Assembly (NCBI RefSeq): GCF_000744885.1 | Contig: NZ_JQMV01000003.1 | Span: 620,001 to 684,000 of the forward strand | Length of the DNA stretch: 64,000 nucleotides | Origin: Thermus amyloliquefaciens | GTDB lineage: Bacteria; Deinococcota; Deinococci; Deinococcales; Thermaceae | Direction: 5' to 3' | In this document: in pieces, positions 55,053-61,992 of the stretch | Layout of the letters: the number at the start of each line of letters is the position of its first letter | How positions within the stretch are numbered: position 1 is the first letter of the stretch | Translations under genes and position numbers: made by a program | Notes under the pieces: generated by a model | The model's database searches: none | What the model saw: only the letters and a program-made list of their open reading frames with translations | What the model was told of the DNA's origin: nothing

Positions 55053-55496
55053 CTATTGTCCTCCGCCGGAGCTACCTTCTCCGCCGGAGCTACCTTCTCC
55101 GCCGGAGCTACCTTCTCCGCCGGAGCTACCTCCTCCGCTTCCGATGGTTTGGTTATTACCAGCAGCTCCTGACCAGGTTACCGTCACGTTCTGAGTAGAG
55201 GCGTCGAAGCTTACAGAGCACGCGGTAATCGTAGCAGGCTTAGACCCTGTAGAGTAGCTGCCGGCCGAGTAACCCGCTGCTTGGTTACAATCAGTTGGGA
55301 TGCTGGTGACGTTAGGGTTTTCCGCAATGTAGGCGTTAGCTACCTTGTAAACGTTTTGGGCATAAGCCTGCTCCGCTCGTATTTGGGCGCTCCGCCGGGC
55401 CTGGAGCAGGTTGGGCACCAGCACCGCCGCCAGGATGCCGATGATGGCGATGACGATCAGAAGCTCAATCAGGGTAAAGCCTTTTGCGTTCCGCAT
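55053..55496 (-). CDS. Type IV pilin with Gly/Ser/Glu repeat tail
   Basis: 147 residues. The class III-type prepilin start MRNAKGFTLIELLIVIAIIG has the cleavage site before Phe and the conserved Glu5 of the mature protein. The globular part (about 30-117) has one Cys pair (near 69 and 92). The tail is a Gly-Ser-Glu array coded by an 18-bp tandem repeat. The position next to comZ matches PilA4/PilA5 of Thermus, but the tail and body differ from the PilA4 I know. It has its own promoter and a 130-base leader. Confidence 0.9.
   Translation of the reverse strand: MRNAKGFTLIELLIVIAIIGILAAVLVPNLLQARRSAQIRAEQAYAQNVYKVANAYIAENPNVTSIPTDCNQAAGYSAGSYSTGSKPATITACSVSFDASTQNVTVTWSGAAGNNQTIGSGGGSSGGEGSSGGEGSSGGEGSSGGGQ
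55061..55132 (-). repeat. 18-bp tandem repeat in pilin tail
   Basis: Four units of 18 bp (three identical, the fourth differing at one base), each encoding six residues of the SSGGEG type. In-frame copy-number change would alter tail length without breaking the gene. Confidence 0.9.
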
Positions 55497-55631
55497 ACTT
55501 CCTTCTCCTTAAGGGTTTCCGCGCCTTTATGGATTGCGCGGCCATGAGTGCCTATTGCCGTTTTGCCTCCCTTTGCCTTACCGCCTTCTTACCGCCTTTT
55601 TAACCCCGCTCTCACCTCCCCTTGGTTTCCA

Positions 55632-55660
55632 TTCTTAGGGCCTCCCTTGGCCCCCGTCAA
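55632..55660 (-). promoter_or_regulatory. Promoter of pilin gene
   Basis: -35 TTGACG (55655-55660), 17-bp spacer, -10 TAAGAA (55632-55637). It lies just after a C7/G7 hairpin (55661-55678) that may end comZ transcription. The leader of about 130 bases contains GGCGGTAAG twice and a GGAGAAGG ribosome site. Confidence 0.65.
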
Positions 55661-55741
55661 CCCCCCCTTTTGGGGGGGTCATCCTTAGGATGGCAGGGGG
55701 GTGTGAAAGGGGTGTGAAAAGGGGAGCCGGGCCCTGGGCCT

Positions 55742-57415
55742 TCAACGCCGCTCGTAGGAGAGCACCTGGAAGACGGGCTTTCCCCCCTTGAGGCTCGGCA
55801 AAAGCACCGGACGGTTTTCCTGGGGGATGCGGATGTAGACCACCTCCGCCTTTTGCCCGGCGTTGCAGCTCGTTTGGTTCCCGGCGCTGGTGGTGCAGAA
55901 CTCGTTGCTGATCACCGAGCCGAAGAGGACGTTGTCCTTCACCACCCGGAAGGTTCTCCCTGCGTACACCGGGGCCATGACGTATTGCCCCCGCTGGTAG
56001 ATATTCCCCTCCGCCACCAGGCCCAGGGTGTGGGAGGGGAAGAGGCCGTGGGAGGTGTTGGGCAACAGGTTGCCGTTCAGGTTTAGGTTGCCCCCTTGCC
56101 CGTTTTTGGCCAGCACCGCCAAGGTGGCGGACCTTTTCCCCCCTGAGGAGGCCTTGTACTCCGTTGGCTTGTCGAAGACCACATTCAGGCCTTCCAGGAC
56201 CACATCCCCGTAAAGCTCCAACACCCCTTGCCCACCGGCGTAGGTGTACCTAAAGCCGCCCCTGGTCCCGTCAAGGCGGGTGAAGGTGCAGTCTAGCCCA
56301 TTGGTGCTGAGGGTCAGGGTTCCGGAAGTCATGGCGGCCAGGCAGGAGGGGTTGAGGGTGGCCTCTAGGGGCTGGAGGAGGGTCACCGTGTTCCCTATGC
56401 GCTGGATGCGCAAGGCGGCTTTGGCCTGCAGGCACTGCCGCCAGGTGGGGTAGGCGCCGCAGGCCTCCGAGTCCAGCTTGGCGTCCAGGGTGGGGAAGGG
56501 CGGGGGGTCGGAGAGGTCAAAGGGCCCCATGGTCTCGGTGCAGACCCCCTTGTTGTTCTGGCAAACGTCCACGTTTTGGCCGGTGATGTCCTGGCTGCCC
56601 CGGCCCACGAAGACCCCTTTTACCTTGTTTCCGGGCTTCCCGATCGTGACGCTCCCTCCCACGGAGACCTTCCCGTACTGCACCCGCAGGCTGGCGCAGA
56701 GGTCATCCACCTTACGGTAGCTCTCCTCCACCCAAGAGGCGATGTTGCCGTATTCTTGCGTGTCGTATAGGTTGTAGTCGTTGTACAGGGAGAAGTCGCC
56801 AGTGCCACTTATCACGTAATCGTCAGGTTTGTTGCGGTCGCCCACGATGTAAATCCCCCCCCGGATGGTGGCACTGCCGTTCAGCCACTTGTTGGATTGG
56901 CCGGTGCCGGCAAAGATGGCCTGCTCCAGGTAGTCGGTGTTGCTGAGGCGGAAGGTGGCCTGCACCGTGGCCCGGGCGCCACTGCTCCTTCCTTGGGAGA
57001 CCAAGGTGAAGAGTTGCCCATCCTGGGCGTCTTTAATCAGGGTGACGGTGTAGCTCCCAATGGGCCTACCGTCGGCGTCCAGCACGCTTTCCCCGTCCGC
57101 CAGGACCAGCTGGTTGTTGGTGAAGCGGATTAGGGTTCCGCTCCTTCCTAGGTCAATGCCCTCCACCAGGGAGGAGTAGCAACCCGCCCCGCCTCCCCTT
57201 CGGATCTCTTCCTCCCTCCAGATGTAGTACTGGAACAAGGCGGCCTTGTACTTCTGCAGGCCCGCCTCGGCGGCGTAGAAGGCCTGGACGGAGGTGGTGT
57301 CGTTGCGGGTGACCCAAAGTTCTATCTGGGTGCGGAAGAAGGTCCCAAAGACCAAAAGGCTGATGAGGACCATCAGGGCCAGGGTGGCCACCAGGGCAAT
57401 ACCTTTCGCGCGCAT
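55742..57415 (-). CDS. comZ: ComZ-like competence/pilus protein
   Basis: 557 residues. N-terminal hydrophobic helix (about 7-30) with RAKGIALVATLALMVLISLL and FYAAEAGLQKY, as in PilX/ComZ proteins, then a large beta-rich exported domain with several Cys pairs. In Thermus thermophilus ComZ is needed for DNA uptake and is thought to sit at the pilus tip or bind DNA. Gene order with the pilins matches that cluster. Separated by 9 bases from the upstream pilin gene. Confidence 0.88.
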   Translation of the reverse strand: MRAKGIALVATLALMVLISLLVFGTFFRTQIELWVTRNDTTSVQAFYAAEAGLQKYKAALFQYYIWREEEIRRGGGAGCYSSLVEGIDLGRSGTLIRFTNNQLVLADGESVLDADGRPIGSYTVTLIKDAQDGQLFTLVSQGRSSGARATVQATFRLSNTDYLEQAIFAGTGQSNKWLNGSATIRGGIYIVGDRNKPDDYVISGTGDFSLYNDYNLYDTQEYGNIASWVEESYRKVDDLCASLRVQYGKVSVGGSVTIGKPGNKVKGVFVGRGSQDITGQNVDVCQNNKGVCTETMGPFDLSDPPPFPTLDAKLDSEACGAYPTWRQCLQAKAALRIQRIGNTVTLLQPLEATLNPSCLAAMTSGTLTLSTNGLDCTFTRLDGTRGGFRYTYAGGQGVLELYGDVVLEGLNVVFDKPTEYKASSGGKRSATLAVLAKNGQGGNLNLNGNLLPNTSHGLFPSHTLGLVAEGNIYQRGQYVMAPVYAGRTFRVVKDNVLFGSVISNEFCTTSAGNQTSCNAGQKAEVVYIRIPQENRPVLLPSLKGGKPVFQVLSYERR

Positions 57416-57424
57416 GCTTCCTCC

Positions 57425-58129
57425 TTACTGGGGCAGGGGCTTGAGGTTGGGCATCAGGACCTCTTGCCGAAGGGCGTAGCACCCCCGGTTTGCGGGGCAG
57501 GTGAGGGTCTCTCCCGAGAGGGTGGTGAGGGTTGCGGGCCCGGCCGCCCTCATGGGGGTTAGGGAGTACCCCACCACCTCCACCAGGGCGGAGCGGGGGT
57601 AGGCGTCCGGGCCGCAGTCCGGGGTATCCCTGGTCTCCCCGTGGCTGCACAGGTAGCGGATGTCCAGGGCCAGGATGCCCTCGGCCAGGGGCTGGAAGGA
57701 GGCCTCAGGCTGGGTGCACTCGTCGCCGGAGGTGGGGGTGGCGTTCACGTCGCTGCGCTCCAGGGTATCCCCCTGGAAGCGGTAGTCCACCCGGCGGCAG
57801 GCCTGGGTTGGTGCCCGCAGGCTGGTGACGTAGTAAAGGCTCACGCTGTCCTTGGCCCCCCCGTCCGTGCCCCGGAGCACCTGGCCTGCCGGGAGGACGA
57901 AGGCCCGGTTGGCGGTCCCGCTGTTCCAGTACCGGGCGCCGGCCATCTGCAGGTCCCCCGAGACCACCTGCATCACCATCCGCACCCGGTCTTGCAGCTC
58001 GCTTCGGGCCTGGGTTTCCCGGGCAAGGGCGGCGTTGCTGGTGAAGTACCGGACGGCAACGCCAAGGACCGTCACCAGAAGGGCTAGGGCCACCAAGGCC
58101 TCCACCAGGGTGAAACCGGTGCGCTTCAT
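57425..58129 (-). CDS. PilW-like minor pilin
   Basis: 234 residues. Prepilin signal MKRTGFTLVEALVALALLVT with a cleavable Gly-Phe site and mature Glu5, followed by a PilW-type body with several Cys (near 110, 142, 167). Minor pilins prime fibre assembly. Overlaps the PilV-like gene by 4 bp. Confidence 0.88.
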   Translation of the reverse strand: MKRTGFTLVEALVALALLVTVLGVAVRYFTSNAALARETQARSELQDRVRMVMQVVSGDLQMAGARYWNSGTANRAFVLPAGQVLRGTDGGAKDSVSLYYVTSLRAPTQACRRVDYRFQGDTLERSDVNATPTSGDECTQPEASFQPLAEGILALDIRYLCSHGETRDTPDCGPDAYPRSALVEVVGYSLTPMRAAGPATLTTLSGETLTCPANRGCYALRQEVLMPNLKPLPQ

Positions 58130-58686
58130 GGTCTACCACCTCTTGGCGGCGGGCAGGGGGCGGGCTTGTCCTGGGTGGGGGAAGGGTAGACGTCGTAGCA
58201 GGTCACCCGGCGGCCGATGGTGACCCGGGGGCCACGCTCGTGGGCCGCGGTGACCACCAGGGTGACCACCCCTTCGCCCAGGACGCCGCTTTCGCCAAGG
58301 ATGCGCCACCTTACGGCCACGTTCCCTTGGGTCTCCTCCCCTTGGCAGTTCACCGGGCGCAGGAAGCTGGGGTTTCCTTCCCTAAGGGCCTGGGGAGGGG
58401 CTACCCGGGTGGGGCAGGAGTAGAAGTAATCCACGAAGTAGAAGCTCCGCCCGCTTTGGGGGTCGTCGATGTAGGGGTTGGGAGGGGTGAGGACCTCGCT
58501 TTTCAACACCTCGGCGGATTGGGCTTCCAAAACCCGCACCGCCGCCGCCTTGGCGTCGGTGGCGTAGCGGCTTTGGGCGGAGGCCCTGAGGTTGGAAACC
58601 TGGCTCATGAGCAAGGCGCCAAAGGCTATGCCAATGACGGCCAGCGCGATCAGGACTTCTATGAGGGTGAGCCCTTGTCTTTTCAT
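58126..58686 (-). CDS. PilV-like minor pilin
   Basis: 186 residues with the prepilin start MKRQGLTLIEVLIALAVIGI (Gly-Leu site) and a short PilV-type body. Expected to work with the PilW- and FimT-like pilins in assembling the pilus or DNA-uptake fibre. 4-bp overlaps on both sides. Confidence 0.88.
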   Translation of the reverse strand: MKRQGLTLIEVLIALAVIGIAFGALLMSQVSNLRASAQSRYATDAKAAAVRVLEAQSAEVLKSEVLTPPNPYIDDPQSGRSFYFVDYFYSCPTRVAPPQALREGNPSFLRPVNCQGEETQGNVAVRWRILGESGVLGEGVVTLVVTAAHERGPRVTIGRRVTCYDVYPSPTQDKPAPCPPPRGGRP

Positions 58687-59147
58687 CGGACCTCCGCCCT
58701 CCCTTGCGGGGAAATGCGCACGGTTTTGCTGTAGGTGCCCTGCCGGTCGCTCAGGGTCACCGCGGTTTCCGCAAACTCCTTGGGGATGCCCCGGGTGTCA
58801 AAGAGGAAGGGGTTGGCCCCCTGGACTTGGGTTAGCCTCACCCGGCCCCAGTCCCCCTGGCCAAAGGCCACGGTTTGCAGCACCGCGTCGGGGGCGCCGT
58901 CCCGGTTCGTGTCCACGAAGACCTCGTATTGGCCTGCGCCCTGGGCGCTGAAGCGGAGGCCGACGAACTCGTTGCGGCGGATGGCCTCGAGGCGGGCCCG
59001 GGTCACCTGGGCCGCCAAGGACTGGGCCGCCTGGTTCACCGCCTGGCGGCTTGGGTTAAGGAGGCCGGCGCTCAAGGTGAGCGCCACCCCCAAGACCGCC
59101 AGGAGCAGGATGAGCTCAATCAGGGAAAGGCCTTGGCGCCACCTCAC
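58683..59147 (-). CDS. pilA2: FimT/GspH-type pseudopilin
   Basis: 154 residues. Prepilin start with RRQ-type lead and GLSLIELILLLAVLGVA; the body (AAQSLAAQVTRARLEAIRRNEFVGLR) is GspH/FimT-like, and the DTNRDGAPD segment looks like a calcium or turn loop. Closely related to the next upstream gene, so a duplication. The gene symbol is by cluster position only. Confidence 0.83.
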   Translation of the reverse strand: MRWRQGLSLIELILLLAVLGVALTLSAGLLNPSRQAVNQAAQSLAAQVTRARLEAIRRNEFVGLRFSAQGAGQYEVFVDTNRDGAPDAVLQTVAFGQGDWGRVRLTQVQGANPFLFDTRGIPKEFAETAVTLSDRQGTYSKTVRISPQGRAEVR

Positions 59148-59200
59148 GCCTTTAGGCTAGCCCCCGATGGGGCCGGGGGCATCCCCCAAATGGGGGGGGG

Positions 59201-59671
59201 TTACTCCAGGCGGGCCCGGCCCTGCTGGCTCACCACCACCTTGCGGGTGGCAGGGCCCGAGCTAAGGGCGATGGTGCCGGTGATGGGCTTGGCGGGAAGG
59301 CCCCTGGGGTCGAAGAGAAGCGGCATGTTGCCCAAGGCGCTTTGGCCCGGGTCCAGCCGCACCCGGGCCCAGTCGCCCTCCCCAAAGCGCACCCGCTGCA
59401 CCTCCTCGCCGGGATCGTAAGCCCGGTTGCCGTTTCTGTCCAGAAAGACGGCGTACCCGCCTGCCCCCTCCGTGAAGACCTGGAGCCCGGCGAAGGCGTT
59501 GTGCCGGATGGCCTCCAGCCGGGCCCGGGTCACCTGGGCCGCCAGGGAGCGGGCGGCGGCGTCCAGGGCCAGGCGATTCGGGGAGAGGAGGGGAAGGCCA
59601 AGCCCCAGGAGCACCCCCAAAACCCCCAGGACCACCAGAAGCTCCAACAGGCTAAGGCCTTTCCTACGCAT
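59201..59671 (-). CDS. pilA1: FimT/GspH-type pseudopilin
   Basis: 156 residues, MRRKGLSLLELLVVLGVLGVL start and the same AAARSLAAQVTRARLEAIRHN block as its neighbour; DRNGNRAYDPGEE may be a turn or metal loop. First gene of the pilin/ComZ cluster. A TAAGCT box lies 12 bases before its ATG. Symbol by position. Confidence 0.83.
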   Translation of the reverse strand: MRRKGLSLLELLVVLGVLGVLLGLGLPLLSPNRLALDAAARSLAAQVTRARLEAIRHNAFAGLQVFTEGAGGYAVFLDRNGNRAYDPGEEVQRVRFGEGDWARVRLDPGQSALGNMPLLFDPRGLPAKPITGTIALSSGPATRKVVVSQQGRARLE

Positions 59672-59721
59672 GGGCCCGCCACCAGCTTAGCGCTTTTTTC
59701 CAGGCCCCCTGGCTTAGGGGG

Positions 59722-59727
59722 TATGAT
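59722..59727 (+). promoter_or_regulatory. Leaderless -10 box of thiolase gene
   Basis: TATGAT followed by GGGCCC and the ATG. Confidence 0.6.
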
Positions 59728-59733
59728 GGGCCC

Positions 59734-60924
59734 ATGCGCGAGGTCTACATCGTTTCCGCGGTGCGCACCCCCATCGGCCGCTTCGGGGGGGTGCTGAAGG
59801 ACGTGAGCCCGGTGGAGCTTGGGGCCCATGCCATGCGGGCCGCCCTGGAGCGGGCCGGGGTGGAGGGGAAGGACCTGGACCTATACGTGTTTGGGAACGT
59901 GCTCCGGGCGGGGCACGGGCAGCTCCTTCCCCGCCAGGCGGCCCTAAGGGCGGGCATCCCCAAGGAGGTGGATGGGTACCAGGTGGATATGGTCTGCGCC
60001 TCGGGGATGATGGCGGTGATGAACGCCGTCCAGTTCCTGCGCACGGGGGAGGCCCAGCTGGTGCTGGCCGGGGGGATGGAGTCCATGAGCCAGGCGGGCT
60101 TCTACCTCTCCCACCGGGCCAGGTGGGGGTACAAGTTCCTCATGGGGGCCCCGGAGGGGCTGCAGGACATCCTCCTTAGGGATGGCCTTTCCGATCCCTT
60201 CACGGGCGAGGCCATGGGGGAGCAGGCGGAAAGGCTCGCCCAGGACTATGGGGTGGGCCGGGAGGAGGTGGACGAGGCCGCCTACCTTTCCCACCGGAGG
60301 GCGGCGGAGGCCACGGAGAAGGGCCTCTTTGCCCAGGAGATGGCCCCCATGGAGCTTCCCGGGAAGAAGGGGCCGGTGGTGGTGGACCGGGACGAGGGCA
60401 TCCGCCCCGAGACCACCTTGGAGTCCCTGGCGGCCCTGAAGCCCGCCTTCAGGAAGGACGGCATCCTCACCGCGGGCAACGCCAGCCAGATCTCCGACGG
60501 GGCGGCGGCGCTTCTTTTGGCCTCGGAGGAGGCGGTGCGGGCCCATGGCCTGAAGCCCATCGCCCGGGTCCTGGGGGGGGCCTGGGCCGCGGGGGAGCCC
60601 TGGCGCTTCCCCGAGGCCCCCATCCCGGCGGTGAAGCGCCTGCTGGACCGGCTGGGGATGGGGATTGGCGACTTCGGCCTCTTTGAGAACAACGAGGCCT
60701 TCGCCCTCAACAACGTCCTCTTCCACCGCCTTCTGGGGGTGCCCTACGAGAGGCTCAACGTCTTCGGGGGGGCGGTGGCCCTGGGCCACCCCATCGGGGC
60801 CAGCGGGGCCAGGATCCTGGTCACCCTGCTGAACGCCCTGAGGCATAAGGGGGAGGAGAGGGGCCTCGCCGCCATCTGCCACGGGACCGGCGGGTCCACG
60901 GCCTTTGGGGTGGAGATGGTCTAA
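59734..60924 (+). CDS. Acetyl-CoA acetyltransferase (thiolase)
   Basis: 396 residues. Nucleophilic Cys88 in VDMVCASGM, GNASQISDGAAALLLAS, active-site His in GHPIGASGARI and general-base Cys in CHGTGGS. Biosynthetic-type thiolase joining or cleaving acetoacetyl-CoA or longer 3-ketoacyl-CoA. No beta-oxidation genes adjoin. Its 3' end overlaps hepT by 4 bp, converging. Confidence 0.94.
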   Translation: MREVYIVSAVRTPIGRFGGVLKDVSPVELGAHAMRAALERAGVEGKDLDLYVFGNVLRAGHGQLLPRQAALRAGIPKEVDGYQVDMVCASGMMAVMNAVQFLRTGEAQLVLAGGMESMSQAGFYLSHRARWGYKFLMGAPEGLQDILLRDGLSDPFTGEAMGEQAERLAQDYGVGREEVDEAAYLSHRRAAEATEKGLFAQEMAPMELPGKKGPVVVDRDEGIRPETTLESLAALKPAFRKDGILTAGNASQISDGAAALLLASEEAVRAHGLKPIARVLGGAWAAGEPWRFPEAPIPAVKRLLDRLGMGIGDFGLFENNEAFALNNVLFHRLLGVPYERLNVFGGAVALGHPIGASGARILVTLLNALRHKGEERGLAAICHGTGGSTAFGVEMV

Positions 60925-61274
60925 GTGTCCATCTCCTCTAGGATCTTTTCCAAGCGGAAGAGGAGGTGGGGGAGGTCCTGTTCCACGATGGCTCCCACCA
61001 CCTCCATGTCCACGTCAAAGTATTCGTGGACGAAGCGGTTCCGGGTGTCGGCGATTTCCCGCCAGGGAACGTCGGGGTAGCGTTCTTTGAGCTCTTGGGA
61101 GAGGCCCCTGGCGGCCTCCCCTAGGATTTCCAGGAGGCGCACCACGGCCAAGGCGGTGGTGTCCTCTGGGGGGAGGGAGGCCAGGTTCTTTCCTTGCCCC
61201 AGCTCTAGGGCCCTTCGCGCCGCGTCCCGCATGTGCAGGAGCCGGACCCTGTCCGTAATCCTAGGCCGCCTCAT
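60921..61274 (-). CDS. HepT-like toxin (DUF86)
   Basis: 117 residues. HEPN-type putative RNase of type VII toxin-antitoxin pairs. The RX4-6HxY motif is seen as RNRFVHEYF near residue 80. It overlaps the MntA gene by 14 bp. Confidence 0.9.
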   Translation of the reverse strand: MRRPRITDRVRLLHMRDAARRALELGQGKNLASLPPEDTTALAVVRLLEILGEAARGLSQELKERYPDVPWREIADTRNRFVHEYFDVDMEVVGAIVEQDLPHLLFRLEKILEEMDT

Positions 61275-61572
61275 AAAGGGGACGGGCCTCCTTTAGGGCC
61301 TCCTCGCGGAAGTAGCGGCTGAGGCTCTTTGGGGTGTGGAGGTCCACCCGCCTCCCGAACAGGCGGGAGAGCTCCTCCTGGAGGCGCACGAAGCCTAGGC
61401 CCGGGGTCCTTCCGGGGAAGAACTCCACCAAGAGGTCCAGGTCGCTTGCCTCCGAAGCCTCTCCCCGGGCGAAGGAGCCGAAGAGAAGGAGCCTGCGCAC
61501 GCCGTAGCGCTGGCAAAGCTCCTGGAGGCGTTGCCGATCGGGAGTGGGCAGGGAAGGGTTCACCTCTTCCAT
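61261..61572 (-). CDS. MntA-like antitoxin nucleotidyltransferase
   Basis: 103 residues. Minimal nucleotidyltransferase with GSX10DXD: GSFARGEASEASDLDLLVE near residue 30. In characterised pairs MntA adds AMP to the HepT tyrosine and silences it. ATG start (MEEVNPSLP); longer frames upstream overlap DUF503. Confidence 0.9.
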   Translation of the reverse strand: MEEVNPSLPTPDRQRLQELCQRYGVRRLLLFGSFARGEASEASDLDLLVEFFPGRTPGLGFVRLQEELSRLFGRRVDLHTPKSLSRYFREEALKEARPLYEAA

Positions 61573-61603
61573 CTTACCCCGAGGGCTTGCTGGGGGCGTG
61601 TCC

Positions 61604-61912
61604 CTAGACCAGGCCGTCCAGCTCAAAGGCCTCGAGGCGGAACTCCTCCAAGGCCACCTGGAAGGCCCCTTGGGCGGCCAGGAAGCGGGCCGCCTGCCTA
61701 AGGGTTTCCTCCACCCAGGCGGGGTCGTTGCCCAAAAGGCTTAGGCCCACCACCTCAAAGCCCCAGGCGTCCAGGCCGTGGAGGCGGGCGGCGCTCACGG
61801 GGAAGCGGGCCTTCACCCTTTCCAGGGCCGGCTTGATGAGGGCCCGCTTCTCCTTAAGGCTCCGGGCTGGGAGCTCCAGCCGGGCGGTGTAGAGGCCCAG
61901 GTAGGCTTTCAT
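61604..61912 (-). CDS. DUF503 (YlxP-like) protein
   Basis: 102 residues, close to the usual family length (~95). ARSLKEKRALIKPALERVKARFPVSAAR is the family block; the ferredoxin-like fold is expected. YlxP relatives often lie beside ribosome-factor genes; here it follows bamA. Function unknown. Confidence 0.85.
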   Translation of the reverse strand: MKAYLGLYTARLELPARSLKEKRALIKPALERVKARFPVSAARLHGLDAWGFEVVGLSLLGNDPAWVEETLRQAARFLAAQGAFQVALEEFRLEAFELDGLV

Positions 61913-61992
61913 GGCAGAAACGCCGGGCGGCGTCAAGAACAGTTTGCGCTGGGGCCTTGCCTTGGCGCAACCAAGGGCCCCCCTCGGGGCGC

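Noticed and set aside
55061-55132. Possible CRISPR-like repeat
   Set aside because: Contiguous 18-bp units without spacers, in frame with the pilin gene; a coding tandem repeat.
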